From contig CM035433.1 in the NCBI GenBank assembly GCA_020310875.1, forward strand, positions 109,304,952 to 109,368,951: a DNA stretch of 64,000 bases, in the 5' to 3' direction. A model generated the notes under the pieces. That model was not told where the DNA came from, made no database searches, and was given only the letters and a program-made list of their open reading frames with translations. This DNA comes from Ceratopteris richardii (taxonomy: Eukaryota; Streptophyta; Polypodiopsida; Polypodiales; Pteridaceae). The number at the start of each line of letters is the position of its first letter. The first letter of the stretch is position 1. The position numbers and the translations under genes were made by a program. Of this stretch, positions 24,660-36,499 are shown piece after piece.

Positions 24660-27600
24660 TTGAAGCTCTTTGTGATGTCTGAAGTGGGGGGGTTTTCTTA
24701 CAGTTAGCAATTCTTTTGTCGAGAAAGGATAGAAACTTCTTGATCGACCACTCCTTGGGGGTATTACCAAAGTTGTGAGCACACCGATCCCGCCAAATCT
24801 CTCCCCTAATCGCATTCCACAATGTCGAAGAGCAACCGATTGCTTCACCAATGAGGGCTTGCTTCCAATTGATTTGTTCTCTGATCTCCAAAGACCGACC
24901 CAGGACCCTCCATAGCATAAAGGATTTGGGGCAAGCAAAGAACAGATGACTAATATTTTTTTGCTCCTATGACATCGCTTGCACCAGGGCGGAACACCAC
25001 AAATCTTGTTAGCTTTCGCATTGGTCCATATTCCACGGTGAAGAATTTGCCATAGGAGGACCGACTTTTTGTTTTCAATGAGAGGGTGCCAGATAGACGT
25101 AAATTTCATATCCCATCGGAGACACGTCTAGTTGAGACACCATTTCTTGTTGAGACTGATGTGAATGTCATTGTGAGCTTCAATATGTGGAAGCTTGGAG
25201 AGGCGATTGCCATTATACCATTTAAGGCCCAAGAGGTTCGGAGCGTCCTGTCCCATAAGTAGTCGGATTTTAGAGCGGTCCCAAGCATGACGTCTGCTCA
25301 ATAAAATATTCCATTCCTCGTACGTGACCGCAGCATTAGGGTCAAGGTCCTCAAGTCCACCCATCTGTTCGTATCATGTTTCCAGAGATGCTTCCATTGT
25401 TTGAATCCCTTATTCCAGAGTCTTTTGGCACTTAGGACGTTCCAAGGCTCCACGTTTCTCATGCCTTGGATCGGGAACCAGATAGAGTGGTTTTGTCTTA
25501 TACTTGCCGCCCACTTCCAATCTTCACTGATTCTGATGTGAGGTTTGTAGCTGTTCCAACTCTTCCACAAAGATCTTACCAGGGTTGATCCTTTGCGTGA
25601 GACCGGAAATGGAGAGAATAAGAGGGTGACGATGTCGAGGTTTTTCCATGCAGGGTAGCCCACCAAAGTGATCGCGTTCGTGTTTCTAAAGATTAGTGTG
25701 GCCCAAGAGGAATCTTTGTTGCTCCAGGCCTTAATCATCCACTTTGCTGCAAGTTTATTGGCCATGTTGCCAATGTTCATAATACCGAGACCTCCAATCT
25801 CCTTTCGGCTAGTGCAAATGGACCATTTGATTTTAGGCACCCCCCTCCTATTATGGTCCCCAGTCCAGAGAAAGTTCCTACACACCCTTTCCAATTTGGC
25901 TAACTCTTGATCCTTCGGTCTCCAACAAGAGATAAAGTATATGATTGAGGATAAGAGGAATGTGTTGATCACCATGGCCCAGCCAACAAGATTAATTTGC
26001 ATACCCTCCAATAGTTAAGTTTGTTATTAAGTTTGGCGAGGACCCAATCCCATCGTTGTTCAAGAGTAACCCCGAAACCCATGGGGATACCAAGAATGCG
26101 AGCAATCTGACCCGACTGAATGAGTTGGCAGCCCTGGTCAGTAAGCAGATTGGGTTGAGTCCCTTTGATAGCCCTGAACGCAGTCTTGGAGTGGTTAATT
26201 CTGGATCCAGAGGCCTCACAAAAGGTGTCGAGGCACCACCAAAATGATTCCAAGCTGTTAACATCGTTGTGAACAAAGGCATTTGTGTCGTCTGCAAATA
26301 GCCTCATGGTCATTTGCCCAGCGTTATGTGGCAGCATGATGCCTCTTATGCGACCAAGCTCCATCTGTCGCTCCACAAGTCGACTAAGTCCTTCTGTGGC
26401 GATGGCAAAGAGCAACAGGGCCAACAGGCAGCCTTGTCTGATTGATCGTTTCAGTTTGATTGCTTTTGTAAGTTGCCCATTGACATTGACTTTGGTCGAA
26501 GCATTTCCAAGGAGGGTGGAGGCCATCCTGAGGAATCTCTGACTGCGCCCAAGGTCTTTTAGCGATTGTAATATATAGTCACATTCCAATATGTCATAGG
26601 GTTTGTCAAAGTCAATCTTGAGGAAGACAATGTCTTGATTAGATTCTTCTGCGAAGTCCATGCCTTCCCAGATATCAATAATGGCTTCCAATATTGATCT
26701 TCCCTTAATGAAGCCTTTTTGGTGTTTGCTAAGCCACTGGTCTAAATGGCGGGATATCCTGTTGGCAATGACTTTAGCAATCTTATATCCAGTTTGAAAC
26801 ATTGTGATAGGTCTCCAGTTCTCAATTCTGTTCCTCTCCCCTTTTTTATGAATAAGCTTGATGATGCCGTTGTTGAGACAAGCAGGCAGGGCACCAAACT
26901 CTAGTGCCTCAATCCAAACAAGGCGCAATGGGGTGGCAACCACATGTTTGAAAGATTTAAAGAAATCATTTGTGAGCCCATCAGGTCCCGGGCTCTTGCC
27001 ATTTGGAAGTGAATCAATAACTTCAAGTATCTCTTGTTCGGAAATAGCGGCATCAAGTAGAGCGCTCAAGTTGCATGGGATTCTATGCAGGTAGTTTCGA
27101 GAGATGGTGGCCAAGAAATCCCGCCTATGGGGGGAGAGGGGACAGGCACCACCCAAGAGACCCGTGAAGTTAGCTTCTATAGTGCCAATGTTCTCTTCCT
27201 CCGTCTTACATTCCACCCCATTCTTGTCAAGCAGTAGCGGGATCTCGTCTCTAATTTGTTTTCTTCTGAGAATACTGCACATCTCTTTGGAAGGTCTATC
27301 TGCCTTGCCCGCCCACCATTCCTTAAAATAAATTTGAAGAGTTTTCCTTTTGATCTCCTCCTCGTATCTTAATCTTCCTCTGATATTTTTGAGTCCCTTC
27401 TGAGCTTGAATCTTTCCTTTATTAACTTCTTCTTTGAGTCTTTGGAGCTGGCGGTATAGGTTTTCTCTACGTCTTCTGTGGATGGTTTTGAGAGCCTTCG
27501 TGGAACGAATCAAGATCTGACGAGACTTTTCCACTTCTTTTCTCCAGCACTTGGCTGGAGAGGTGCACACTGCAAAGGCCAAGCCAAGCATTAGTGATTT

Positions 27601-28381
27601 CTTGTTGTATAGAGGGAAGTGAGAAGACAACTGAGTTGGCGAGAAACCACGATGCCTTGCGTCTTTTAGATAGAGGGGGAAAGGTGTGCACCGTAGGGTA
27701 ATGATCTGAGTGGGTGAGGTCAATACGTTGCATTAGGGTGGGAGGTCCCAATTGAAGGATGATGTGCTGTGAAATGTAGCTTCTGTCGAGTCTCGCTTTC
27801 CTCAAGTCCACATCCGATTGAAGATTGGACCAAGAAAAGCCATTCGAGTCCTTGAATTCAACCAAATCCAAAGAAAGTTTGGTTTGGTCCCAAGTATCTT
27901 TCTCTTGGCCATTAATGATGCGGCCCTTGTTGTTCCACCTATCAGCGGGGTCTTCCACCATATTGAAGTCACCACAAATCATGACATTATGAGAAAACAA
28001 GTCCAAGGAGGACCAAGTGTCGATCCTCGCTACATCCTCATTTGGAGCATACATAGAGGTGAGGGAGAATTGCAAGGGGGTGTTGAAAGTGACTGCCATC
28101 CACCTATGATTTCTATCTTCACTGGTGTTAACAATCTTATTAGCCTAGAAGTGGTTGATACCAATGGCCGTTCCTCCCGAACCCCGCTGATGGGTTGTGG
28201 AGAACCACACATGGGACTGGGAGACGCCCTTAAGTCTTTTTTGAAGGTCTTCTCCTTCAATTTTAATCTCTTGAAGACAAATGAAGTCCGGGTTTAAGTT
28301 TATGTCTCGGAGCCATTGACCAATAATGGTGGCTCTTGTGGGGTCAGTTAGCCCCCTAGTGTTTAGTGCGACGATGATCAT
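24660..28381 (-). pseudogene. LINE ORF2: endonuclease, reverse transcriptase, zf-RVT (broken)
   Basis: The start codon at 28379-28381 overlaps the ORF1 stop (ATGA). The apurinic-type endonuclease shows NTRGL, CLQEIK, YAPNE, GDFN, LDRSYIS and SDHYP. An in-frame TAG lies at 28145-28147 and a frame change near 27580. The RT runs from about 27560 to 26000 with SPGPDGLTNDFF, FIKGRSI, FLKIDFDK and the catalytic FADD (LFADDTNAF). Further frame changes are near 26000, 25360 and 24960, with a TAG at 25128-25130. The C-terminal part has LLWQILHRG, GVPPWCKRC and MLWRVLGRSL, typical of the plant zf-RVT region. The protein would nick target DNA and copy LINE RNA. It is non-functional as read. Confidence 0.85.
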
Positions 28382-29665
28382 TTTCTTGTACTTCCCTCAT
28401 TTGGAGGGTGGGACTTCTCTTTTTTCCTCTTGGAGTCTTCTTTCTTTCTTGATGGGGGATGGTCCTGGCCATGCACCTTTGTGTTAAACGGGCTTTTCCA
28501 AGGCATACCTTCCAACCGTTTCCCCTTGCAAGAAGCCCCTTGTGGGGGAGATGAAGAGACCGACTCCGGTATTGTTGTTCCAATGATGGAGCTTTCACTG
28601 TCCATATTGTCCTCATTACTTGTGGTGTAGCCATCTTCTTTGCTAGATATGTAGTCCTCTTGGTTGACCTCATTAGAGGGGGGCGGTTCCAAAGGTAAGT
28701 TAATTGTGCCCGAAAAGTCTTGGATCCCTCTTGGATAATCAAGCTCGTTGAGCTCCTTCTCGAGGTTGCAATATAAGTTATTGAGTGACTTTTCTGGAGT
28801 GTGGTTCCTCTCTGAGAGTCTCCTTGGGCTTGAACTTCGCCTAGGGCTAGACTTCCTTCTTCTTCTAACCTCTGTAAACCCTTCCGAGTCCGTTTCGAGG
28901 ATTTTGTCGTCCTTGTCTTTCTCTTCAAAGGTTGGGCCAATCTGCTTCCCCTTGAGAGTCTAAACTTTGCTGTTTGTTTCTTGCTTGTTCTTCTGCTTCA
29001 GGGGGCAATCTTTAATTCTATGGCCTAATTGACCGCAATGAAAGCAAGCATTAGGTAGGTTTTTAAAGGTGAGCTCTTGAACCCAAGATTCCCCTTCACC
29101 CAAGTCGATATTAATTTTCAAGGGGAGAGGCCTACTGAGATCTGCCTCCACACACATCTGAGGATGCCAGTGAGCATTAAACGCATGTTTTGTGCCCTCA
29201 TATATGAAACCCCCAACATCTCCGCGTGAGGCCAATGACTTGCCAATCGGGGAGACAATATCCCACACAAAGCTGTAAAGAAAGTAAGGGAGATTAGGGA
29301 GCTCGACCCAGAGGGGGTACCGAAGGGGTTTAGAATTGTCAGGCACAAAATCGGGGGTCCATTTGAAGAGGCACAGAGTGGAGTGGCCGACTTGCCAAAA
29401 CCCGACACTGAGGGCCTGGAGTGCCATTTCTTCATTCTCGAAAACAAGCAAGAGGTGTCTGGTTGGGAGGAATTGGCACTTACTCACTATTATGCCACGA
29501 GGGAACCACTCTTTGTGAAACCACTGGCGTACAGAATCTAGCGGGGGTCTGGGACCAAACAACTGGCCAACAAGGCAAGTTCTCTTGAGTTCTTCTTGCG
29601 TTGAAAGGATTGCCTGAGTGCAACCCGAGGGGCTGCCACCGACTCAGAGGAACAAGGGGCACCAT
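28378..29665 (-). pseudogene. LINE ORF1 (DUF4283-like, CCHC zinc knuckle)
   Basis: The minus-strand frame reaches 28378 with one TAG at 28960-28962. From 29562: a DUF4283-type RNA-binding segment (WFHKEWFPRGIIVSK, LLLVFENEEMALQAL, LWVELPNLPYFLY), then a zf-CCHC_4 knuckle CFHCGQLGHRIKDC (C-x2-C-x4-H-x4-C). After the TAG a charged, Ser-rich C-terminal region continues in frame to the end. The frame is open upstream of 29562 to about 29660, so the exact start is unclear. ORF1 proteins of plant L1s bind LINE RNA. The ATGA overlap with ORF2 suggests reinitiation coupling (inference). Confidence 0.75.
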
Positions 29666-29927
29666 CCGCCCCACCAGGAAAACCAGGAGGAAGATTACTG
29701 GTAACGAGAGAAAGGGCCCTCGTAGCCATAAAGCTTTAGTTTTAAGAACGGACTTAACTAAAACACTTGAAAGCAAAAACCAAGCTTCATTGAAAAAAGG
29801 TTGATCGAGAATGGCACCAGAAAATTCAAAAGGTTATTATCCATTAATGGCTCCAGAAATTACACGTTGGTAAGCTTAAAGATCACCCTCGAGAAAAAGC
29901 AATTCCAAAGCGGCGAAACCTGCCCCC

Positions 29928-30360
29928 CACGATACCATCAGGGAAACGTGACGATACCTGCCCCCAACGATACCAACCGAGAAACGTGACGATACCAACC
30001 CTCAAAGAACGTGACGATACCTTATCCTTATTTTCTAACGGGACGATACCAACTACTAACTGCACGTGACGATACCAGTGGCAACACGAGCGATACCACC
30101 TGGGGCCAAATGTGACGATACCACTTGCACAACACCCAAGACGAAACGGCTCTGGGCTAAACGTGACGATACTGGTCGATACCAGCTCTCGGCTAAACGT
30201 GACAATACTGGTCGATATCAGCCAGCACCAAGCGATACCATCCAGCCACGAGATGAAACCAGTCTAGTCCCCGAGGACGACACCAGTCTGCTGCACGCAT
30301 AACGATACCACCGCAAGGAGGTAACGGTGACACCACAAGGAGTGTCACGCGATACCTACA
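29928..30360 (-). repeat. LINE 5' UTR repeat array (GGTATCGTCACG-like)
   Basis: Plus strand shows many copies of ACGTGACGATACC and CGATACCA with variable spacers. The same array is at about 33097-33480 and, partly, at 20400-20530. On the LINE sense strand the core is GGTATCGTCAC. Plant L1 5' UTRs may carry promoter repeats; a promoter role here is inference. Confidence 0.7.
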
Positions 30361-30626
30361 ACCCGAGGGCACCCCGGAGCAGACTGATAGAAGGAAAGAT
30401 TAAGAGGTCGGAGACAGAAACGCCATGGCCTCAGGGAAGAAAAACTCCAAAATGCCTTTAGAGTGCCGCTCAGAAGCCTCTCCTACCTGCCACTCCGCCC
30501 TCAGCAACAAACTTCACCTTCTCCATCCTCAAAATTTTTTAGCAAAGCAGAGGAACGCGCAAGAAGGGCTGCTACGATCGAGTTCCACCATCGCTGTGTC
30601 ACTGCTGGATTCAAGTGTCAAATCTA

Positions 30627-31570
30627 ACCTGTATAAATCTTAAGAGCAAAGTCAAGAAGTACATTTATTTGCATAATGGCTACTACGAGCAAACTCTGCA
30701 AGCTGTAAGATTTTGAGGTCAAGAAAGCTTAAAGGTACATGGATGCATTCAAACTTTTAGTAAACCATGAGCATAGAAAACCCCCCTCAGGCATTTCTAG
30801 CATTTCTAACCAACAATGAGTATATTTGCTCATACGTCATACTATCAATTATAAGATTTAAAGCATATACTCATTAAAGAAGGCATTTCTAGCATTTCTA
30901 ACCAACAATGAGTATATTTGCTCATACGTCATACTATCAATTATAAGATTTAAAGCATATACTCATTAAAGAACAGTACACCTATGCAACTATGAAAAGA
31001 GCTATTGGAGATCATAAAAAGGAGTACACTTGTGCATAGTGTCCAAATTAGATTGTCAAGCTGTTCATGTAGAGTGAACTTTATCTGATAGGACTTTAGT
31101 AATGGAAGTTTACAGAGATGCATTGCAATGTGATTGTTAGCTAGAAATGGCAGCTACAATCAAGGCACCAAGGACATTAGCTCAACGTTTATGCAGATAT
31201 CACCAAAAAGGCATTAACATAATCATTTTTACATTGGAAATATAACAAAACCGTATAGTTCAGATAACCGAACACCAACAATAGTCATTGGCATGAAATA
31301 AACACCTCAAAGCATTACTTCTCTAATATCAAAATTCATTGACATAACCATCGAGTGATGAAGGTGGTGTGGACACCATCCAAAGCTAGTGCAGTCATAC
31401 ACTGCAACCCACCAAGTGCCTATAAATCTTCTAGCCTGAGATACACATCAACAAGGAGGATGAATATTTTATAGCAACATGCCACTACTCCCAGAGGCTC
31501 CTCTGCCAATTAAACACATATCAATGCATTTCAAGCTTCATGTCACATCAAATGAATAGCATAACGTTAG
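30627..31570 (-). other. duplicate of element-internal sequence
   Basis: Follows the LINE 5' end with ACCTGTATAAATCTT and runs parallel to 20825-21750, including a ~92-bp tandem duplication at 30790-30973. At 31570 (AACGTTAG) it jumps to the sequence found at 19067. No gene. Confidence 0.65.
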
Positions 31571-32350
31571 GCCCATTAACGAAAGGAAACCCTCATGGAT
31601 GCATCATAAACGTGCTACCAATCCAAATGGCATGCCTTTAGTAGCATCATTTATATGTGTACAAAATTCATGATATACATCAATCATAGAAGCAATCAAA
31701 GATCAAACATTCCAATGCATCCCAATGATTATAACCACCCAATTTTTACTCAAAGTGAATTGGCAATGACAAAAAGCCAAGAGATAATTCCTTGCAGCCC
31801 AAGAGAGCCATGCCAACCTGAAATAGAAAGGATCAGTTCATATTTTCAACAAGTTTGGTTTTGGGCACCATTGTACTAGGTGCAGCCACAAAACCATGAA
31901 GCCATACAACTGCAAAGAACCCAAGGGAGATGTGAGTGCACCCAAATCCATGTAGAGCTTCAACCAAACACATCCAAGGATGATGGGAAAGAGAATGCTT
32001 GAAGGGAAAATGCATACATACCACTTAAGAAGATCAAATATCAAGGGAGTGTATGATGAGAGTAAACAGAGGATCACCTTCCAATGCATGCCAAGAGTGG
32101 CCTTACAATACCATCTTGCACATGCTTGTGTCACATAGCCTTACAACACTATGGACAGTGTGACATCCCAATGTTGATGGGGACCTCCAAGAGAGTAGAT
32201 GCTTTGTACCCTCCATACATTGAAGTATCATTCAAGAATTCAAGGTTTCTTGGACACAATCCCAACATATGGGTAGTCACAAAATTCCAAGAATCGGGTT
32301 CTCGTAGATGTAGAAGCTCTAAAGGCCCCACCAAAACTTGTATAAATCTT
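31571..32350 (-). other. duplicate of element-internal sequence (matches 19067-19838)
   Basis: A close copy of 19067-19838 with scattered substitutions, ending at ACTTGTATAAATCTT, the left flank of the deleted LINE copy. No gene. Confidence 0.65.
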
Positions 32351-33796
32351 TTTTTTTTTAAATAAAGGGAGTTCGGCTATGCCTACTCTCCCTGACTTTA
32401 ATTAAATAAAAGAAGACTACAAGTGAATGGGACTAGTGCCCACAGGACCCCCCAAGTCCCATAAAGCGAGGGTAGCACAAACATGTCAGGAATCCGGATT
32501 TTCAAGGTAGACCTTACAAGTCTTACATGGAGTTATAAAGGAGGTTGATAAACCTTTCATCCCCATCATGAGGAGCCCACTTGGTTTTAAGCTTATTGTT
32601 GACATATTGAAGCTCTTTGTGATGTCTGAAGGGGGGGGGGGTTTCTTACAGTTAGCAATTCTTTTGCCGAGAAAGGGTAGGGACTTCTCGATCGACCACT
32701 CCTTGAGGGTATTACCAAAGTTGTGAGCACACCGATCCCGCCAAATCTCTCCGCTAATCGCATTCCACAATGTCAAAGAGCAACCGATTGCTTCACCAAT
32801 GAGGGCTTGCTTCCAATTGATTTGTTCTCTAATCTCCAAAGACCGACCGAGTACCCTCCATAGCATAAAGGATTTGGGGCAAGCAAAGAATAGATGACCA
32901 ATATCCTCTTTGCTCCTGCGAGATCACTTGCACCAGGGCGGAACACCACAAATCTTGTTAGCTTTCGCATTGGTCCATATTCCACGGTGAAGAATTTTCC
33001 ATAGGAGGACCGACTTTTTGTTTTCAATGAGAGGGTGCCAGATAGATATAAATTTCATATCCCATCGGAGACGCGTCTAGTTGAGACACCATTTCTTCAC
33101 GATACCATCAGGGAAACGTGACGATACCTGCCCCCCACGATACCAACCAAGAAACGTGACGATACCAGCCCTCGAAGAACGTGATGATACCTTATCCTTA
33201 TTTTCTAACGTGATGATACAACCTACTAACTGCATGTGACGATACCAGTGGCAATACGGGCGATACCACTTGGGGCCAAACGTGACGATACCACTTGCAC
33301 AACACCCAAGACGAAACGGCTCTGGGCTAAACGTGATGATACTGGTCGATACTGGCTCTGGGCTAAACGTGACGATACTGGTCGATACCAGCCAGCACCA
33401 AGCGATACCATCCAGCCACGAGATGAAACCAGTCTAGTCCCCGAGGACGACACCAGTCCACTGCACGTGTGACGATACCACCGCAGGGAGGTAACGGTGA
33501 CACCACAAGGAGTGTCACGCGATACCTACAACCCGAGGGCACCCCGGAGCAGACTGACAGAAGGAAAGATTAAGAGGTCGGAGACAGAAATGCCATGGCC
33601 TCAGGGAAGAAAAACTCCAAAATGCCTTTAGAGTGCCGCTCAGAAGCCTCTCCTGCCTGCCACTCCGCCCTCAGCAACAAACTTCGCCTTCTCCATCCTC
33701 AAACTTTTTGAGCAAAGCAGAGGAACGTGCAAGAAGGGCTGCTACGCTCGAGTTCCACCATCGCTGTGTCGCTGCTGGATTCAAGTGTCAAATCTA
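32351..33796 (-). mobile_element. internally deleted LINE copy with A-tail
   Basis: Begins with a T run at 32349-32359 (A-tail on the minus strand), then the 3' UTR and zf-RVT end of ORF2 (32480-33098). It then jumps at about 33097 straight into the 5' UTR array (equivalent to 29928), missing roughly 4.8 kb of coding sequence. It is flanked by ACTTGTATAAATCTT (about 32336) and ACCTGTATAAATCTT (33797), a near-perfect 15-bp target duplication. This copy defines both true ends of the family. Confidence 0.8.
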
Positions 33797-34805
33797 ACCT
33801 GTATAAATCTTAAGAGCAAAGTCAAGAAGTACATTTATTTGCATAATGGCTACTACGCACAAACTCTCCAAGCTGTAAGATTTTGAGGTCAAGAAAGCTT
33901 AAAGGTACATGGATGCAATCAAACTTTTAGTAAACCATGAGCATAGAAAAACCCCCTCAGGCATTTCTAGCATTTCTAACCAACAATGAGTATATTCGCT
34001 CACATGTATACTATCAATTATAAGATTTAAAGCATATACTCATTAAAGAACAGTACACCCTGTGCAACTATGAAAAGAGCCATTGGAGATCATAAAAAGG
34101 AGTACACTTGTGCATAGTGTCCAAATTAGATTGTCAAGGTGTTCATGTAGAGTGAACTTTATCTGATAGGACTTTAGTAATGGAAGTTTACAGAGATGCA
34201 TTGCAATGTGATTGTTAGCTAGAAATGGCAGCTACAATCAAGGCACCAAGGACATTAGCTCAACGTTTATGCAGATATCACCAAAAAGGCATTAACATAA
34301 TCATTTTTACATTGGAAATATAACAAAACTGTATAGTTCAGATAACCGAACACCTGCAATAGTCATTGACATGAAATAAACACCTCAAAGCATTACTTCT
34401 CTAATATCAAAATTCATTGACATAACCATCGAGTGATGAAGGTGGTGTGGACACCATCCAAAGCTAGTGCAGTCATACACTGCAACCCACCAAGTGCCTA
34501 TAAATCTTCTAGCCTGAGATACACATCAACAAGGAGGATGAATATTTTATAGCAACATGCCACTACTCCAGAGGCTCCTCTTCCAATTAAACACATATCA
34601 ATGCATTTCAAGCTTCATGTCACATCAAATGAATAGCATAACGTTAGAAAAAACCTTCACATCAATACTTTTTATGAGTTAGTCCATGGCGAGTGATGTC
34701 ATTTCAATAAAATAGAGACCCAAATTTTTCAGTTTAGATTAGACCATAGGTGCAGCCACAGAATTTCCTAATGGGAAAACAATATGATGTTCTTACAACA
34801 AGTGT
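33797..34805 (-). other. duplicate of element-internal sequence (third copy)
   Basis: Parallels 20825-21915 with a single copy of the 83-bp unit. It ends in CAACAAGTGT at 34805, where the 22-bp repeat and the remaining LTR follow. No gene. Confidence 0.65.
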
Positions 34806-35204
34806 AGGGATCCGTTGAGTACAAGTGGCCAAAGGCTTCATTAACTAAGATATCCTAAAAATGATAGGTAGTTGGAAAAATAAAAAATGGAATCTTCTTA
34901 GAGAGAGAGAGAGCTCTTGCACGTATCCAAAAGAGAGCTCTCATTTCTAAAATAAGGCAAGACTCAGAAAGAAGCCTTTTACAAAAGAGAACGATAAGGT
35001 TGAGTTTTTATGGGTTTTCTCAAAAAAGGAAATAAGAGAGAGTTCCTATGAAGAACTTGTATACAAAAGGGAAAAAGTGGGAAATTTGAGAGACTGCCAC
35101 ACAAGGCCTTGAGCCTCCAAGTATCCTTAGCTTCAAGGGAGGCCTCCAAGTACTCCATAGCCTTCATAGCTTCATGGGTCCTTCATAACTTCAAGGTTCC
35201 AACA
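34806..35204 (-). repeat. 5' LTR of non-autonomous element, 5' portion
   Basis: Begins with the 22-bp repeat and continues GCCAAAGGCTTCATTAACTA through to AAGGTTCCAACA, parallel to 18340-18719. It contains the LTR outer end (TGTTGGAACC on the minus strand) next to the microsatellite. Confidence 0.85.
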
Positions 35205-36295
<1,091 letters not shown>

Positions 36296-36499
36296 TCTGA
36301 GTGGTATTGTTTGAATTGGTATCATATCGCGGGGAGCATAGGTATCATATCATGCCTATCCAGTATCGTATTGTCCATCACTGGTATCGTCTAGAGTAGT
36401 ATTGTGCAATATGAAAGCCAGACAGACTGGAACTAAACTCTAAGAAATCTAAGATAAAATTAAGGGAAAGAAGAGGGAAGAAATAGACTTAAAAGGTGA
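36296..36499 (+). other. gypsy leader remnant with TATCG-type repeats
   Basis: Contains GGTATCATATCGCGGGG, GGTATCATATCATGCC, CAGTATCGTATTG and CTGGTATCGTCTAGAG before the gag start at 36500. This is the same pre-gag position as the repeat arrays at 16195 and 48001. Confidence 0.55.

Larger units (their letters stand above)
24652..30626 (-). mobile_element. L1-type LINE, nearly full-length, reverse strand
   Basis: About 6 kb: a 5' region with tandem CGATACC-type repeats (about 30360-29928), ORF1, then ORF2 with endonuclease, RT and zf-RVT regions. The 5' boundary (30626) is defined by ACCTGTATAAATCTT that follows this copy and two others. The 3' UTR is cut at 24652; the copy at 32351 preserves the missing ~245 bp and an A-tail. 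ORFs contain stops and frameshifts, so this copy is not active. Confidence 0.85.
24652..34805 (-). mobile_element. 10.15-kb composite insert within the 5' LTR
   Basis: A block flanked by an exact 22-bp direct repeat (24630-24651 and 34806-34827). From left to right it holds a LINE lacking its last ~245 bp, element-internal sequence, a second internal segment, a deleted LINE copy with poly-T end, and internal sequence again. Its right edge stops inside the sequence also found at 21905. The LINE's 3' end is truncated at the junction, so simple target-primed insertion does not explain the block. Confidence 0.7.
18051..35204 (-). mobile_element. non-autonomous LTR retrotransposon (LARD-like), reverse strand, with nested insertion
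   Basis: A minus-strand element with 3' LTR at 18051-18719, polypurine tract at 18720-18733, about 5.6 kb of internal DNA and a tRNA-Asp primer site at 24277-24295. Its 5' LTR is split into 24301-24651 and 34828-35204 by a 10.15-kb insert. LTR ends are TGTTGGAACC...TACTTCAACA on the minus strand. ATATG lies next to both outer ends (18046-18050 and 35205-35209), consistent with a 5-bp target duplication inside the TATATG microsatellite, although such a repeat makes the test weak. No gag, protease, RT or integrase is seen in the internal part. The primer site matches that of the gypsy at 46930, so trans-mobilisation by a relative is likely (inference). Confidence 0.8.

Noticed and set aside
26056-27331. 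Plus-strand frames of 60-85 codons across the LINE
   Set aside because: They are complements of the minus-strand RT frame, whose motifs are clear.
24630-34827. 22-bp direct repeat as a normal LINE target-site duplication
   Set aside because: The LINE's 3' end and A-tail are missing at the left junction and the block contains non-LINE DNA to its right edge.
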